Assembly (NCBI GenBank): GCA_016706365.1
Contig: JADJJU010000001.1
Span: 335,001 to 399,000, forward strand
Reading direction: 5' to 3'
From: Saprospiraceae bacterium
GTDB lineage: Bacteria > Bacteroidota > Bacteroidia > Chitinophagales > Saprospiraceae
DNA length: 64,000 bases
The notes beneath the pieces are model-generated. The model saw only the letters and a list, made by a program, of their open reading frames with translations. It did not search any database and was not told the DNA's origin. The translations under genes and the position numbers were made by a program. Within the stretch, counting starts at the first letter, position 1; every line of letters starts with the position of its first letter. Of the stretch, positions 29,201 through 39,012 are shown piece after piece.

Positions 29201-30379
29201 ATTGTAATATACAAATGAAGACATTCCAATCTCTGTCGGATTTCCCAGTGAATCAAGGACATCACGATCCAAAGGTCCTCTAAAGTAATCTACACCAAGA
29301 ATAGGAACATTGGTGCAATAAGTAGGCGTACCAGCGCAGTCACAACCACTCAGTCCATCTACCTGATCTTCATTATAAACATACATTAAACTTCTTGTAG
29401 AGTCGCAACCTACATAATCATCCTGGTAACATCCTAGATCAGGATCCACCCACATAGCGAAATAAGTTCTCTCAATTATATCAGTAGCACGGTTGATCAA
29501 TTTATAACGCTGGAAGGTCATATCATTGATCTCGTCATTTGTCTTATATGCAAAGGCCTGAACCTGGACTTCCATTTGAATAGGAAATCCTCTTGAACTG
29601 GTGTGAATATTTCCAGCATCATTGTATATCCAGAAAATCATTTCATCCGGATATTGGGGCTCAGGACAACCTCTGATCTCAATGATAGGATAATCTCCAT
29701 TAACAGGATCATAAGCTCCATCCCCATCTTCGTCATGGAAACCAGCCAGACCCTGTGATGTGTTAGGCAGTGGGAATCCATTAAGTCTTTCGAAATGCGG
29801 GTTTCCAAAACCTGGCCAACCCAATACATCATTTGGAATTAACTCTTCATCATATTGTGAACCAGTTGCTAAAGCAGCCTGATATCCCCGAATATGTGTT
29901 GTAATATTTTCTCCTAATACTTTAAAGAATTTATCCCAACGAGCACATTCCTGCTTTTCAGTCTGACCTTCCTCATTAAGAGGACCAGGCCAGAAATCAT
30001 TACTGGTTTGGCTTCTGAAAGTTTGTGCAGCTACTTTAAGATTGTCAAAAGGGTCATATCCTCCTAACCATACTGCTCCTGCAAAAATTGAAGATACACC
30101 CAGTACCCCGCTACCTACGACGGGCTTAGGAACCACATATCCTCCGTCATTTCCATTTCTCCATACATCACCACCTGTGGTAAGTCTGGCTCTTACATTA
30201 TTAATGGCCTGATCGGTCTGAGCTCTCGCTACAGCACAATCGGATCTGTATGAAATCTGATCATTCAGCTGGCCCTGCCCTTCTTTTTGAGGATCCTTAG
30301 CCGGTGGTTCCTTTGCGAGAGAAACCTGAATGGCAAATACCAGCAAAATTGATGAGAGTAAAAGTTTCTTAATATCCAT
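26285..30379 (-). CDS. Very large exported protein with C-terminal T9SS-like domain, partner of the TonB receptor
   Basis: A 1364-residue secreted protein. I use the ATG at 30379 (MDIKKLLLSSILLVFAIQVSLA), which gives a clean signal peptide; a longer frame reaching 30463 overlaps the receptor gene. Most of the chain is beta-rich and has no catalytic motif that I recognise. It contains a conserved-looking VWLGGYDP segment early, two cysteine-containing loops around residue 380, and a C-terminal NVVPNPYYGYSSYE strand module. The module continues through a YSMDGKFIKQYNR beta unit to GVYLIHVNAGDMGERVIKWFGV. That last part resembles the FlgD-Ig/T9SS type-A target domain but carries an extra tail (NRQFDPSGL). 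It lies 28 bases after the receptor gene and upstream of a PorV-family gene. Confidence 0.72.
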   Translation of the reverse strand: MDIKKLLLSSILLVFAIQVSLAKEPPAKDPQKEGQGQLNDQISYRSDCAVARAQTDQAINNVRARLTTGGDVWRNGNDGGYVVPKPVVGSGVLGVSSIFAGAVWLGGYDPFDNLKVAAQTFRSQTSNDFWPGPLNEEGQTEKQECARWDKFFKVLGENITTHIRGYQAALATGSQYDEELIPNDVLGWPGFGNPHFERLNGFPLPNTSQGLAGFHDEDGDGAYDPVNGDYPIIEIRGCPEPQYPDEMIFWIYNDAGNIHTSSRGFPIQMEVQVQAFAYKTNDEINDMTFQRYKLINRATDIIERTYFAMWVDPDLGCYQDDYVGCDSTRSLMYVYNEDQVDGLSGCDCAGTPTYCTNVPILGVDYFRGPLDRDVLDSLGNPTEIGMSSFVYYNNGGIGGASPATADPSQAIEYYRYLSGFWRDGTPITLGGTGYNVGSTQTVKYVFPDGPNSQAATAWSMCSSNLSFGDRRTVQASGPFRLRPGDVNELIIGVVWLPSQRYPCPSIAPLQAVDDIAQALFDNCFEITDGPDAPDMCFVELDREIIGLLTNDAFSNNYLEAYEGKDLQAPAGIEDSVYRFEGYKVYQLRSSEVGPAELNNPDKARLVYQADKRNGINTLYNWMSIEDPNENTNIFIPEIQVEGADVGISHSFRLTEDQFALTDKTLINHKKYYYTVVAYAFNDYEYAVGDTTKIGFDASTGVGQRRTYLEGRNNVNTYTVIPRPIIAEYTNARYGDGVQITRLDGKGNYGAFLQVEDGVYDSILDGTFTGEIPYKKGGGPLNVKVVNPLEVRDAELELRMYNTDGSTTVNAGTRWFVTDTETGEEVYSDLTMASLNEQIMQDYGVSITLGPVDVLGSRGTDLTANESNGAVGASIEYADPENPWFSGVPDTDAQLLFIIDPNTGLPRGIQPLNYIKNAPSEPDFALDPTQRLQRIGEGIFSPMFIQDFRFTATDFLISPMMMDNDFGASVRGRINPALTPNVDIILTSDKSKWSRCVVVQTASPHYYGAQGGFSTADGTESFDYRKAPSVNKDGVYATSDGTFGGTRLTTISQNPDDPNYLAPLGMGWFPGYAIDVECGTRVNIFFGENSAFDESYQSYYDNEKTITNDMLWNPSSQLSLEGEEIAGIPQLLFFLGGQHHIYVTKQVYDGCAFIHSRLDPARNALFKRTAFDEFAWAGIPLLLPGTELLPLAQGLIPNDAIIKLRVNSQYRNECASSFNGGLPAYRIKINGLQTKALDEIGIENALDAINVVPNPYYGYSSYEISQFTNTVKITNLPDKCTVTIYSMDGKFIKQYNRNESPMVKTGSNPGSRTMQTVPDLEWDMRNNKNIPIASGVYLIHVNAGDMGERVIKWFGVNRQFDPSGL

Positions 30380-30407
30380 AACTACACTGTTTAAAATACT
30401 AATTAAA

Positions 30408-33400
30408 TTAGAAATCAAATAAGGCCGCAAGGAAAATCCTTCTTGGCAATGAGTAGAATCCATTCTGAAGGTTTGACCAGGAATAAGAGTCCAGGTATGC
30501 CTGACTATTTACACCGGCTGCAACCAATGCTGCTCCTCCAGAATCCGCTTGTCTTACGACAGCAGCTCCATCTGAAGAACTTAAAAATCCGGAATCCTCA
30601 GGAGAACCTGTAACAGAATACACTCCTCTGACATTTCTTGCATCAAATAAATTCAATACTCTTAAGGATAACGTCATGTTAAGTGGTTTCGCTGCCTCAG
30701 GGCTATTCAATCTGAATGATTTTTCTACTCTGACGTCCATCGCATAATTCCAAGGTAATCTAGCGCCATTGATAGAGCCTTCAAAACCATTTCCACCAAA
30801 TGCTGTCGCTCTTTGTCTGCGAGTATATGGTCTTCCGGAAATAGCATTAAACTGCAAATTCAATCCTGAATTGGCCAAAATATCTTTTCCGAATAAACGA
30901 GGACCATTATACCTTTTGCCTGAATCATATCTGAAATCAAATACACCTTTCAAGGCATGGCGCTCATCTCTGCTGAGCGGAAATAAAGTTCTGAGATTTC
31001 CTCTTTGTGAAATACCACTCTGTGAATTGGCATCAGAGCCGGTACCGTCAGCAAATTGTAAAGTATAGTTTAGAACTAAAGAGATATTTCTTGTTCTTCT
31101 TAATTCATATTGGAATTGAAATCCTTTCACTGTTCCAAAGTCAAGATTATCATAGGTAGCATATGTATTCACAGGCGGGGCTGCATATAGAATTTGTCTG
31201 ATTTGAATCATATCTCTAAGCTCGCGATAGAAAGCTGACATCTTGATTGCAGATGACGAAGACAAGCGCTGTTGGAATCCCACTTCATAATCTATAGTGC
31301 GTTCAGGTTTTAAAGCAGGATTATTACGAGGATTTCCCTGACCAGAAACAAAATCTTCAAAATAGTAGTATCCAAGTGCAGATTCAAATGCATTTGATGG
31401 AGGTCTTTGTACAAGGATATCATAATGTGCAAAGAAGTTGGCTTCATCAGAAATCGGAAATGAAACTGCAATACGCGGCATTACATTGATCTGCGGCTCA
31501 TAATCCACAAATGATCTGTCAGGAGAAAATCTGTCGTCCTTAATATTATTGATCAGATCATCATAAAATTTAGGAGTAGATAATTCAGATCCCCAGATCA
31601 AAACCCCGTCATTAACAGGAGAACCAGCGGCATCATACCACTGATCGCCTTGTCTGAATGCTCTTACGCTAGTACTTCCATCACCATCCACATAAACTTT
31701 GAAATCATCACCTACATTATTAGGACGATTACCTCCAAATTGATTATAAAAGTCATCAGCTGTCATGATATCATACAGTGAATATTGATCTTTTAATATT
31801 TTGGTATTGGCATCATATCTGTCTACCCTCACTCCTAAACGGAAGATGATATCTTTAAAAGTAAATTTATCCTGCAAAAATATCGCAGAGTAGATGGGTT
31901 GATTAGGCGCGACAAGGAATTGACGATTACCGTCTCTGTCTTTTGCAGTAAAGAAATCGTTGAAACTTGCATTTCTATCTACCTTGTTTCCAAGATAATC
32001 ATACCCTGAGAAATCAATTATTCCCTGATCAGTTAATTCATTAGGAGAAAAGAGATCCAAACTCAAATCATTCGGATTGATTCCATCCACATTGAAATGC
32101 TGATTAAGAGGAACATTAAATCGCTCTCTTACTGATCTGTAGAACCTAGATCCGGATGGTTCTACTATTAATTTATCATATTCAGGATACTCAACATCAT
32201 TGAAAATGAAAGTTCCTATAATTGCACTTGTATCTACTCCATTGATATGAATATTAGACTGAAGTCTGGCAATATCATACAACCTGAATGGGGCAACGCT
32301 ATAACTTCTGTCTACTCTCTGCTCATGTAATAAGCCAAACTGAATGGAATGCCTGCCTTTTTCTGAACCACCTGGTAAAAAGTCAAAATTCAAAGTAGCA
32401 TTGGCATTGAAAACATTGTTTTCTGTTTTGAAGTAAGAATTATACACTGCTCCTACATTTGAGTTAAAACTCCATGCTGAAGTAAATGCATCACTCACAA
32501 ATCCATTTGTCGCAATATAATTGTCTGAATTGGCTAATTGCTCAGCTGTCAAAACATTATTGTAATTAGCTAAAACCGGATTATTAGAACCCGGAGTATA
32601 AGCGCCTTCTAAGGTTCTTGTCCAACCTGCATGGCCGAAATCCAATGGTGAAGGAAGTTCTCCTGGAACAGGTTGCCATACGTAATCAAACTTCCCTATG
32701 TAGCCATAACTAAATAAATTATCCTTGTGAATAGGATCCTGAGCTGATGAAAATCCTCTTTCAAATCCAAGCTGGATAACATATGCAGCATTTTGTATAG
32801 TCGATGACTTCTTAGCTCCTTCTTCTGCATTTTGCGAGAAATTAGAACCTCCCAGACGATGTCTCAGTCTAAAGTTAGTCCTGAAGCTCTGCGTCACATT
32901 TGTTGGATTTCTGGTCCAGTTAAATCGTTCTGCATTAACATTACTATTATTAGAAAATCCAAATAAATTAGTTCCTGAACGGTAAGAACCAGAAAGCGAA
33001 ACGTCAATCGCATCACTTAATCTGGCATCCAATCTTCCAGTTAAATCTGTAAATTTTTCTGTTTCGTTGGGTCTGGCGTCCAGAAGCTCCATTTGGTCAG
33101 TAGTAATAGAACCGATGCGGGCATAAGGCGTCCCATCTGCTAGGCCAAGAGGATTGGCTTCCAAATCTCTGATCAGAGATTCAGGTGCACGATAGTACCC
33201 TAATGCTCCCGGGTTGTCCTCTTCTCTGACTCTGTATCTACCTGATACTCTGAATCCAAGTAATGATTTATTGTCTCGTTTAATGATTGGACCCGAAAGA
33301 TTCAGGTTCACTTCCGAATATCCGAAAGCATCCAAAAATTTAGATGTTTCCACTTCGGCTCCTCCACCAAAAGTAGGTGATGGTCCTTTAGTCGTAACAG

Positions 33401-34052
33401 AAATGACACCTCCGGTCACATCACCATAAATGGCCTCAATACCACCGGTAATCACCTGAAGTTGTTCAATCTCGAACTGAGGAACCATAGCTCCCCTTAC
33501 CCGGACACCATCAATATAATAGTCAGTTGCATTGGATCTGGAACCTCTCACAGACACAGCTTCATTATCTATAGAAGAGATACCTGCTGTAGAAGATGCA
33601 ATAGAGTTAATATCCTTCAGAGGGAGCGCTTTAATGTCTTCAGAGGTAATTGTTCGACCCTGCGTGGTATTATCCTGCTCAATAAGTGGTACTTTATATG
33701 CAACAATTTCCACTCCTTCAAGCAATACCCCGGCGCTAATCTTAACATTCAGGGGTACGACTTTACCTGCAAAAATTCTTACTCCTTCGATCATTTGAGT
33801 CTGATAACCCACGTAGGATATTTCGACATTATAATCTCCGGGATCAAGGTTCGCAACGCTGTAGTTTCCATCAATATCTGTCTGAACGACAGCCGCCTGG
33901 GCTCCACCTTTGAATAAGGTTACCGGGCCAAAAATGATGGGTTCTCCTGTTTCTGCATCAGTGATTTTACCTTGCAGGGTTCCAACGTTTTGCGCAAAGG
34001 CTGTAAAAGTGGAAGCCAGGAGAATAATAATCAACAGTAGATTTCTACTCAT
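30408..34052 (-). CDS. TonB-dependent receptor with carboxypeptidase-regulatory-like N-terminus
   Basis: A 1214-residue outer-membrane receptor. It has a signal peptide (to about TAFAQ), a CarboxypepD_reg-like beta-sandwich (GTLQGKITDAETGEPIIFGPV to VPLNVKIS), and a plug domain with ITSEDIKALPLKDINSIAS and ISSIDNEAVSVRGSRSNATDYYIDGVRVRG. A long beta-barrel follows, ending in FYSLPRRIFLAALFDF with a terminal phenylalanine. It looks SusC-like in having the regulatory extension but is followed by a giant exported protein, not a SusD. It probably binds a large substrate or acts with that protein at the surface; the ligand is unknown. It heads a three-gene minus-strand cluster. Confidence 0.88.
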   Translation of the reverse strand: MSRNLLLIIILLASTFTAFAQNVGTLQGKITDAETGEPIIFGPVTLFKGGAQAAVVQTDIDGNYSVANLDPGDYNVEISYVGYQTQMIEGVRIFAGKVVPLNVKISAGVLLEGVEIVAYKVPLIEQDNTTQGRTITSEDIKALPLKDINSIASSTAGISSIDNEAVSVRGSRSNATDYYIDGVRVRGAMVPQFEIEQLQVITGGIEAIYGDVTGGVISVTTKGPSPTFGGGAEVETSKFLDAFGYSEVNLNLSGPIIKRDNKSLLGFRVSGRYRVREEDNPGALGYYRAPESLIRDLEANPLGLADGTPYARIGSITTDQMELLDARPNETEKFTDLTGRLDARLSDAIDVSLSGSYRSGTNLFGFSNNSNVNAERFNWTRNPTNVTQSFRTNFRLRHRLGGSNFSQNAEEGAKKSSTIQNAAYVIQLGFERGFSSAQDPIHKDNLFSYGYIGKFDYVWQPVPGELPSPLDFGHAGWTRTLEGAYTPGSNNPVLANYNNVLTAEQLANSDNYIATNGFVSDAFTSAWSFNSNVGAVYNSYFKTENNVFNANATLNFDFLPGGSEKGRHSIQFGLLHEQRVDRSYSVAPFRLYDIARLQSNIHINGVDTSAIIGTFIFNDVEYPEYDKLIVEPSGSRFYRSVRERFNVPLNQHFNVDGINPNDLSLDLFSPNELTDQGIIDFSGYDYLGNKVDRNASFNDFFTAKDRDGNRQFLVAPNQPIYSAIFLQDKFTFKDIIFRLGVRVDRYDANTKILKDQYSLYDIMTADDFYNQFGGNRPNNVGDDFKVYVDGDGSTSVRAFRQGDQWYDAAGSPVNDGVLIWGSELSTPKFYDDLINNIKDDRFSPDRSFVDYEPQINVMPRIAVSFPISDEANFFAHYDILVQRPPSNAFESALGYYYFEDFVSGQGNPRNNPALKPERTIDYEVGFQQRLSSSSAIKMSAFYRELRDMIQIRQILYAAPPVNTYATYDNLDFGTVKGFQFQYELRRTRNISLVLNYTLQFADGTGSDANSQSGISQRGNLRTLFPLSRDERHALKGVFDFRYDSGKRYNGPRLFGKDILANSGLNLQFNAISGRPYTRRQRATAFGGNGFEGSINGARLPWNYAMDVRVEKSFRLNSPEAAKPLNMTLSLRVLNLFDARNVRGVYSVTGSPEDSGFLSSSDGAAVVRQADSGGAALVAAGVNSQAYLDSYSWSNLQNGFYSLPRRIFLAALFDF

Positions 34053-34253
34053 AAAAGCTTTACATTTAGATGATCGAACAATAAAGGTGCAATGTTAATA
34101 AAATACAAACAGACTACAAAGGAATTATTAATTGGCAAAAACTTAATTTCTGCAAATTCTCCCCTGTAAAAACCCGACTCTGGGCATATATAATTTTAAA
34201 CCGTCCCATCTTATACTCTAAATATCAATAGATTAAGTCTAATTTGTAACAGG

Positions 34254-35207
34254 TTAAAAATTATCAGAATTCCTTGAATTCCATTTGGTCAAAATAGTGT
34301 CAGCAATTTTGAATTTTGATTCATGCGTCCATCCGGCGACATGTGGTGTTAATACAACGTTACTTCTGCGATACAAACGAGAGTAAAGGTCGATTTCAGA
34401 TTCAGAATAAGTTCCTGTTTGTTCATTTTCGAAAACGTCCAGACAAGCACCTCCCAGAAATTCACTTTCAAGTGCTGAAACAAGTGCTTCAGTATCAATA
34501 ACTTTTCCTCTTGAAGTATTTATCAGTATAGCCCCTCTTTTCATTTTGCCCAGCAGAACTTTATCCACTATACATTTTGTCTCCGGAGTGAGTTGCACAT
34601 GTAAACTAAGAATATCTACCACTTTCACCAAACTTTCAAGGTCATCATGGAATACGATACGATCATTTTTTTCAGTTCGCTGCACGTACGGATCATAAAT
34701 ATGTAAAATAATTGAAAATGGCTCCAGAAGTCTTGCAAATGCCTTTCCTGTATTACCAAATCCAATAAGTCCTACTTGCTTTCCCATAAGTTCAGTCCCA
34801 CGATGTGCTTCCCTTTGCCAGTTAAACTCTCTGAGTTGCTTATCTGCTGAAAGAATTTTATTTAGTAAACATAATAACATGCCCAGGGCGTGCTCTGCAA
34901 CTGACTGTGCATTGCCTTCGGGTGTGCTGATCACTTTAATTCCAAATTCCTTAGCCGCATCCAGATCTATATTATCCAATCCGGAACCCAAACGGGCTAT
35001 TACCTTCAACTGTGGAGCTTTCAAGAGCAATTCACGATTTGCCTTTATTTTAGTATTAATTACAATACCGTAATAAGGTGAAATACATGCATGCACCTCT
35101 TCCAAAGATATTTCAGGCCTGTAATCAACATCATATCCCATGGATTCAAATCCGGAAATCAGGTGTTTGTGTACATCGTCTGTTATCAAAATTTTAGGGG
35201 TGCTCAT
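34254..35207 (-). CDS. D-isomer-specific 2-hydroxyacid dehydrogenase
   Basis: An NAD(P)-dependent oxidoreductase of 317 residues. The Rossmann motif is GLIGFGNTGKAFARLL (about residue 147). The catalytic arginine is in LINTSRGKVID, the glutamate in CLDVFENEQ and the histidine in LTPHVAGWTHES. It resembles phosphoglycerate dehydrogenase-type enzymes but has no ACT regulatory domain. The substrate (3-phosphoglycerate, hydroxypyruvate or another 2-oxoacid) is not determined. It is divergent from clpB. A TAAATTTG-like box on the minus strand at 35282-35289 could be its promoter -7 element. Confidence 0.87.
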   Translation of the reverse strand: MSTPKILITDDVHKHLISGFESMGYDVDYRPEISLEEVHACISPYYGIVINTKIKANRELLLKAPQLKVIARLGSGLDNIDLDAAKEFGIKVISTPEGNAQSVAEHALGMLLCLLNKILSADKQLREFNWQREAHRGTELMGKQVGLIGFGNTGKAFARLLEPFSIILHIYDPYVQRTEKNDRIVFHDDLESLVKVVDILSLHVQLTPETKCIVDKVLLGKMKRGAILINTSRGKVIDTEALVSALESEFLGGACLDVFENEQTGTYSESEIDLYSRLYRRSNVVLTPHVAGWTHESKFKIADTILTKWNSRNSDNF

Positions 35208-35351
35208 TTTAATAGTATTGGGGCTGACGAATTGACATGCGATATTAATAATTTACTGAATATATGTCAGATTCAAAGCTGCAAATTTACAATGGTCTTT
35301 TAATTGATTGCATTATATTCGTTCATTGACTCTTAAAAAGACAAATAATAT

Positions 35352-38045
35352 ATGACACTGGATAATTTCACCATCAAAGCGCAGGAGGCCATACTTAAAG
35401 CGCAGCAAATAGCAGCAGGACTTCAGCAACAAACAGTTGAAACAAGTCATCTTCTGAAAGGAATCATGGAAACAGATGAACATGTTTCCTCTTTTCTGCT
35501 TCAAAAAATGAATGTAAATGTTCCCGATCTCAAGAATAAGCTGGATCTCATCATACAAACCACGCCCAAAGTCCACAACACAGACAAGCAATATCTGAGT
35601 AATGATGCCAATCAGTCTCTCGCCAGATCCAAGAAAATTTCCAAGGATATGGGGGATGATTTTATCTCTCTCGAATTAATGATGGCAGGTATATTAGAAG
35701 GGAATGATAAGGCAGGGCGATTGATGAAAGAATTAGGAGCCACAGACTCCGGGTTAAAAGCTGCTATTCTTGAATTGAGGAAGGGTAAAAAAGTCAATGA
35801 TCCGGGTACGGAAAATCAATATGGGGCGCTCAAGAAATTTGGTATTAATCTGAATGAAAGAGCCGCAGAAGGCAAGCTAGATCCTATCATCGGAAGAGAC
35901 GATGAAATCAGACGTGTATTACATATTTTATCCCGCAGAAAGAAAAATAATCCAATCCTGATCGGAGATCCGGGTGTGGGAAAGACAGCAATTGTGGAAG
36001 GAATTGCCTGGAGGATTGTAGAAAAAGATGTACCAGAGAACCTATTAACCAAAAGTATCTATACGTTGGATGTATCAGGTCTAATTGCAGGGGCTAAATA
36101 TAAAGGCGAATTTGAGGAAAGACTGAAAGCTGTCATCAAGGAGGTGACGGACTCTAATGGAGAGATTATTTTATTTGTAGATGAGATTCACACATTGATC
36201 GGAGCGGGTGGAGGAGCCGGTGCCATGGATGCAGCGAATATCCTTAAGCCTGCCTTGGCCAGAGGTGAACTCAGAACTATCGGTGCAACAACATTGGATG
36301 AATACCAAAAATATTTTGAAAATGACAGAGCCCTGGTCAGAAGATTCCAGACAGTGTTGATTGAAGAACCAAGTGTGGAAGACACTATATCTATATTACG
36401 CGGACTCCAGGAGCGTTATGAAGTTTATCATAAAATCGATATTCTGGACGAAGCTTTGATTGCAGCAGCCGAATTATCTCATAGGTATATTGCTGACAGA
36501 AGCTTGCCGGATAAAGCAATTGATTTAATTGATGAAGCCGCTGCCAAGCTAAGATTGGAGCTTGATTCCGTTCCCGAGAAAGTGGATGAACTCCAAAGAA
36601 AAGTCAGACAACTGGAAATTGAAAAAGAGTTTATCAAAAGAGAAGGCGACGAGAAAAAAGCTAAGTTAATCGCAGAACAACTTGCAGAGGCGAAAGAAAA
36701 ACTGGATTCAGTAAAGGCGGCCTGGCAAAACGAAAAAGAAATTGTAGATACCATCCAGAACCTGAAAAAGGAGATGGAGATATTGGAAATTCAGGCACAA
36801 AAAGCTGAACGGGAATCGGATTTTGAAACAGTTGCAAAGATCCGTTACGGTGCTATACAGGAAAAAGAAGCGATGCTTCATGTAGCCGAAGAAAAACTGG
36901 CTCTGCTGCCAATAGATCAACGATATACAAATCAGCAGGTCACTGCTGAAGATATAGCATCAGTGGTATCACGCTGGACCGGAGTGCCGGTGAATAGAAT
37001 GCAGCAAAGTGAAAGAGACCGATTATTAAATCTGGAAGCTGAAATTGGAAAGAGAATCATAGGCCAACATGAAGCTGTTACTGCAGTTTCGGACGCGGTA
37101 AGAAGAAGTCGTGCAGGGATGAGTGATGCGAAGCGGCCAATCGGTTCATTCCTCTTCCTGGGTCCCACGGGTGTTGGTAAAACTGAGCTTGCTAAAGCTC
37201 TGGCTGAAGTGCTGTTTGATGATGAAAAAGCCATCACCAGAATAGATATGAGTGAATACCAGGAGAAGCATACGGTGTTCAGACTTGTCGGTGCCCCTCC
37301 GGGATATGTAGGTTATGATGCTGGAGGGCAACTTACAGAAGCTATCCGTCGAAGACCTTATTCCATTATATTATTGGATGAGATAGAAAAAGCGCATCCG
37401 GATGTATATAATATATTGCTGCAAGTGCTGGATGATGGTCACCTGACTGATAACAAAGGCAGGCAGGCAAATTTCAAAAATACCATCATTATCATGACAT
37501 CCAATATGGGATCGGATACCATTCTGGAGAATTTTGAAGATTTACAGGAGTTGGGTGATACCAAAAGAGCAGAAATATTGGAAACTACCAAGTTGGAGGT
37601 TTTTGAATTTCTGAAACAGAACATAAGACCGGAGTTCCTGAACAGGATCGACGAGCAGATCATGTTTTTACCACTGACAAGAGAGGAAATCCGCAAAATT
37701 CTGGAACTTCAATTAATTCAGGTCAATAAAAGACTTAAGAGTCAGGAAATCCATCTGGAAATGACAGAAAAGGCAATCAAGCTTTTGAGTGATCTTGGAT
37801 ATGACCCACAATTCGGAGCAAGACCTATGAAAAGAGTGGTTCAAAGAGAATTGGTCAATCCATTGTCTAAGTACTTGCTTTCAGGAACTTTCGGACCCGG
37901 GGATACTATATATGCTGATGGAGATTCAAAAGGATTGTCATTTTCCAATATGCCTTCGCAAGGTCCGGCTGTGATTGCGGATCTTGTAAGCTCAGTAGCT
38001 GATCCGCATATTGAAGGTGAGGATGATGCGGATGAAGATGAGTAA
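35352..38045 (+). CDS. clpB: ATP-dependent chaperone ClpB
   Basis: A Hsp100 disaggregase that works with DnaK to dissolve protein aggregates. The 897-residue chain shows the Clp N-domain and AAA1 with Walker A GDPGVGKT (about residue 205). A long coiled-coil M-domain (about 400-540, rich in K/E/L) follows, then AAA2 with Walker A GPTGVGKT (about 604) and GAPPGYVGYD. The C-terminal D2-small domain ends in an acidic tail. It is slightly longer than the usual 860-870 residues because of that tail. No CIRCE element was seen in its 140-base upstream region. It is followed by a strong bidirectional hairpin terminator. Confidence 0.97.
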   Translation: MTLDNFTIKAQEAILKAQQIAAGLQQQTVETSHLLKGIMETDEHVSSFLLQKMNVNVPDLKNKLDLIIQTTPKVHNTDKQYLSNDANQSLARSKKISKDMGDDFISLELMMAGILEGNDKAGRLMKELGATDSGLKAAILELRKGKKVNDPGTENQYGALKKFGINLNERAAEGKLDPIIGRDDEIRRVLHILSRRKKNNPILIGDPGVGKTAIVEGIAWRIVEKDVPENLLTKSIYTLDVSGLIAGAKYKGEFEERLKAVIKEVTDSNGEIILFVDEIHTLIGAGGGAGAMDAANILKPALARGELRTIGATTLDEYQKYFENDRALVRRFQTVLIEEPSVEDTISILRGLQERYEVYHKIDILDEALIAAAELSHRYIADRSLPDKAIDLIDEAAAKLRLELDSVPEKVDELQRKVRQLEIEKEFIKREGDEKKAKLIAEQLAEAKEKLDSVKAAWQNEKEIVDTIQNLKKEMEILEIQAQKAERESDFETVAKIRYGAIQEKEAMLHVAEEKLALLPIDQRYTNQQVTAEDIASVVSRWTGVPVNRMQQSERDRLLNLEAEIGKRIIGQHEAVTAVSDAVRRSRAGMSDAKRPIGSFLFLGPTGVGKTELAKALAEVLFDDEKAITRIDMSEYQEKHTVFRLVGAPPGYVGYDAGGQLTEAIRRRPYSIILLDEIEKAHPDVYNILLQVLDDGHLTDNKGRQANFKNTIIIMTSNMGSDTILENFEDLQELGDTKRAEILETTKLEVFEFLKQNIRPEFLNRIDEQIMFLPLTREEIRKILELQLIQVNKRLKSQEIHLEMTEKAIKLLSDLGYDPQFGARPMKRVVQRELVNPLSKYLLSGTFGPGDTIYADGDSKGLSFSNMPSQGPAVIADLVSSVADPHIEGEDDADEDE

Positions 38046-38255
38046 TATAAATTGAAGTAAGAGGTCAGAATTTAGAATTCAAATATGTATCAACCATCAG
38101 TTAAAGTGGTTAAACACTTAAGCGTTTAATGGAAGTGAGAGTAGAATGTTGGAGTGCGGAATAATTAACTTACCTCGCTTGCTGTCCTGTAATTACTTGT
38201 GAAATCAGTTGATTCAACAAGAGTTTGCCAGAAGGAAAGGAAAATTTGGAATAAG

Positions 38256-38285
38256 GGGTGAGAAGGTTTTAAAGCTTTTTCACCC
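38256..38285. terminator. Bidirectional terminator between clpB and the converging lipoprotein gene
   Basis: A 30-base inverted repeat: GGGTGA pairs with TCACCC at the ends, and the interior pairs nearly continuously, with G-T wobbles, to the centre. It begins about 210 bases after the clpB stop and 12 bases after the stop of the opposing gene, so the minus-strand gene is the more obvious user. Confidence 0.7.
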
Positions 38286-38297
38286 TTGTTTAATAGA

Positions 38298-38831
38298 TTA
38301 AATCTCTTCTACAAGCAGCTTAAAGCTCAGGTAAGTCTCCACAAATTCCGGAGTAGTATTCCGTAATCTTAATTTAACCCTAAGATTAATTTTGTCAGTC
38401 TTGAGCAATGATTGAATGTCAGCCAAAGTGGGGACTAAGTCAAGCGAGGGACCCTGATTCATGGGAACCGGGTTTCTAAAAAATAACTCAAGATTCAGAT
38501 TTGGTTGTTCTTCCGTAAAAATGACTACTGCAGCTTCTTCGATAAAATTGTAATCGACACTTCCAAATACTGATTGCAAGCGGGCTGCATGGGGTTTAAT
38601 CCGCCATTTTGTCTGGTCAGTAACATTATTTTGCTCGAAATAAAAAACCTTATTGAGCGGAATATCCCTCAAAACAAAATAGTGAATTTCAAAAGGATTC
38701 AATCCCGCCGGCATGGTAAACAACAAATTATCATATGCCATTTCAAAATTGCGGCCATTATTTTCCTTAACGCAAGCAGGACTCAGCAGGATTGCGGACA
38801 ACAATAAACTTAAATAGTATTTAACTTTCAT
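38298..38831 (-). CDS. Putative lipoprotein of unknown function
   Basis: A 177-residue protein with a type-II signal peptide; the lipobox is LLSPAC, with cysteine at about residue 20. The mature part is beta-rich and has no motif I recognise. An ATG two codons upstream (38837) is also in frame. It sits alone between clpB and the GCS2/CBS gene, in the opposite direction to both. Probably an outer-membrane or periplasmic lipoprotein. Confidence 0.65.
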   Translation of the reverse strand: MKVKYYLSLLLSAILLSPACVKENNGRNFEMAYDNLLFTMPAGLNPFEIHYFVLRDIPLNKVFYFEQNNVTDQTKWRIKPHAARLQSVFGSVDYNFIEEAAVVIFTEEQPNLNLELFFRNPVPMNQGPSLDLVPTLADIQSLLKTDKINLRVKLRLRNTTPEFVETYLSFKLLVEEI

Positions 38832-39012
38832 AGGCATTTGCAGAACGATAACTCAGGATCGGATATTGTTTCAAAAAATCCAGTGGATATCCTTCTATTG
38901 TTCATATGACTGAAAAAAATAATGTTTTGCCAGGGATATTATTAAATAATTGCATGAAAGATACTTAGCTAACAATTTATTTTTAATTTGCCCCTCAGTA
39001 ACAAAGATAAAC

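Noticed and set aside
26285..30463. Longer N-terminus of the giant exported protein starting at 30463
   Set aside because: It overlaps the receptor gene by 56 bases and hides a clean signal peptide that begins at 30379.
38950..39012. Upstream start of the GCS2/CBS gene
   Set aside because: The extra 21 residues look like translated promoter DNA and include a TAATTTG box.
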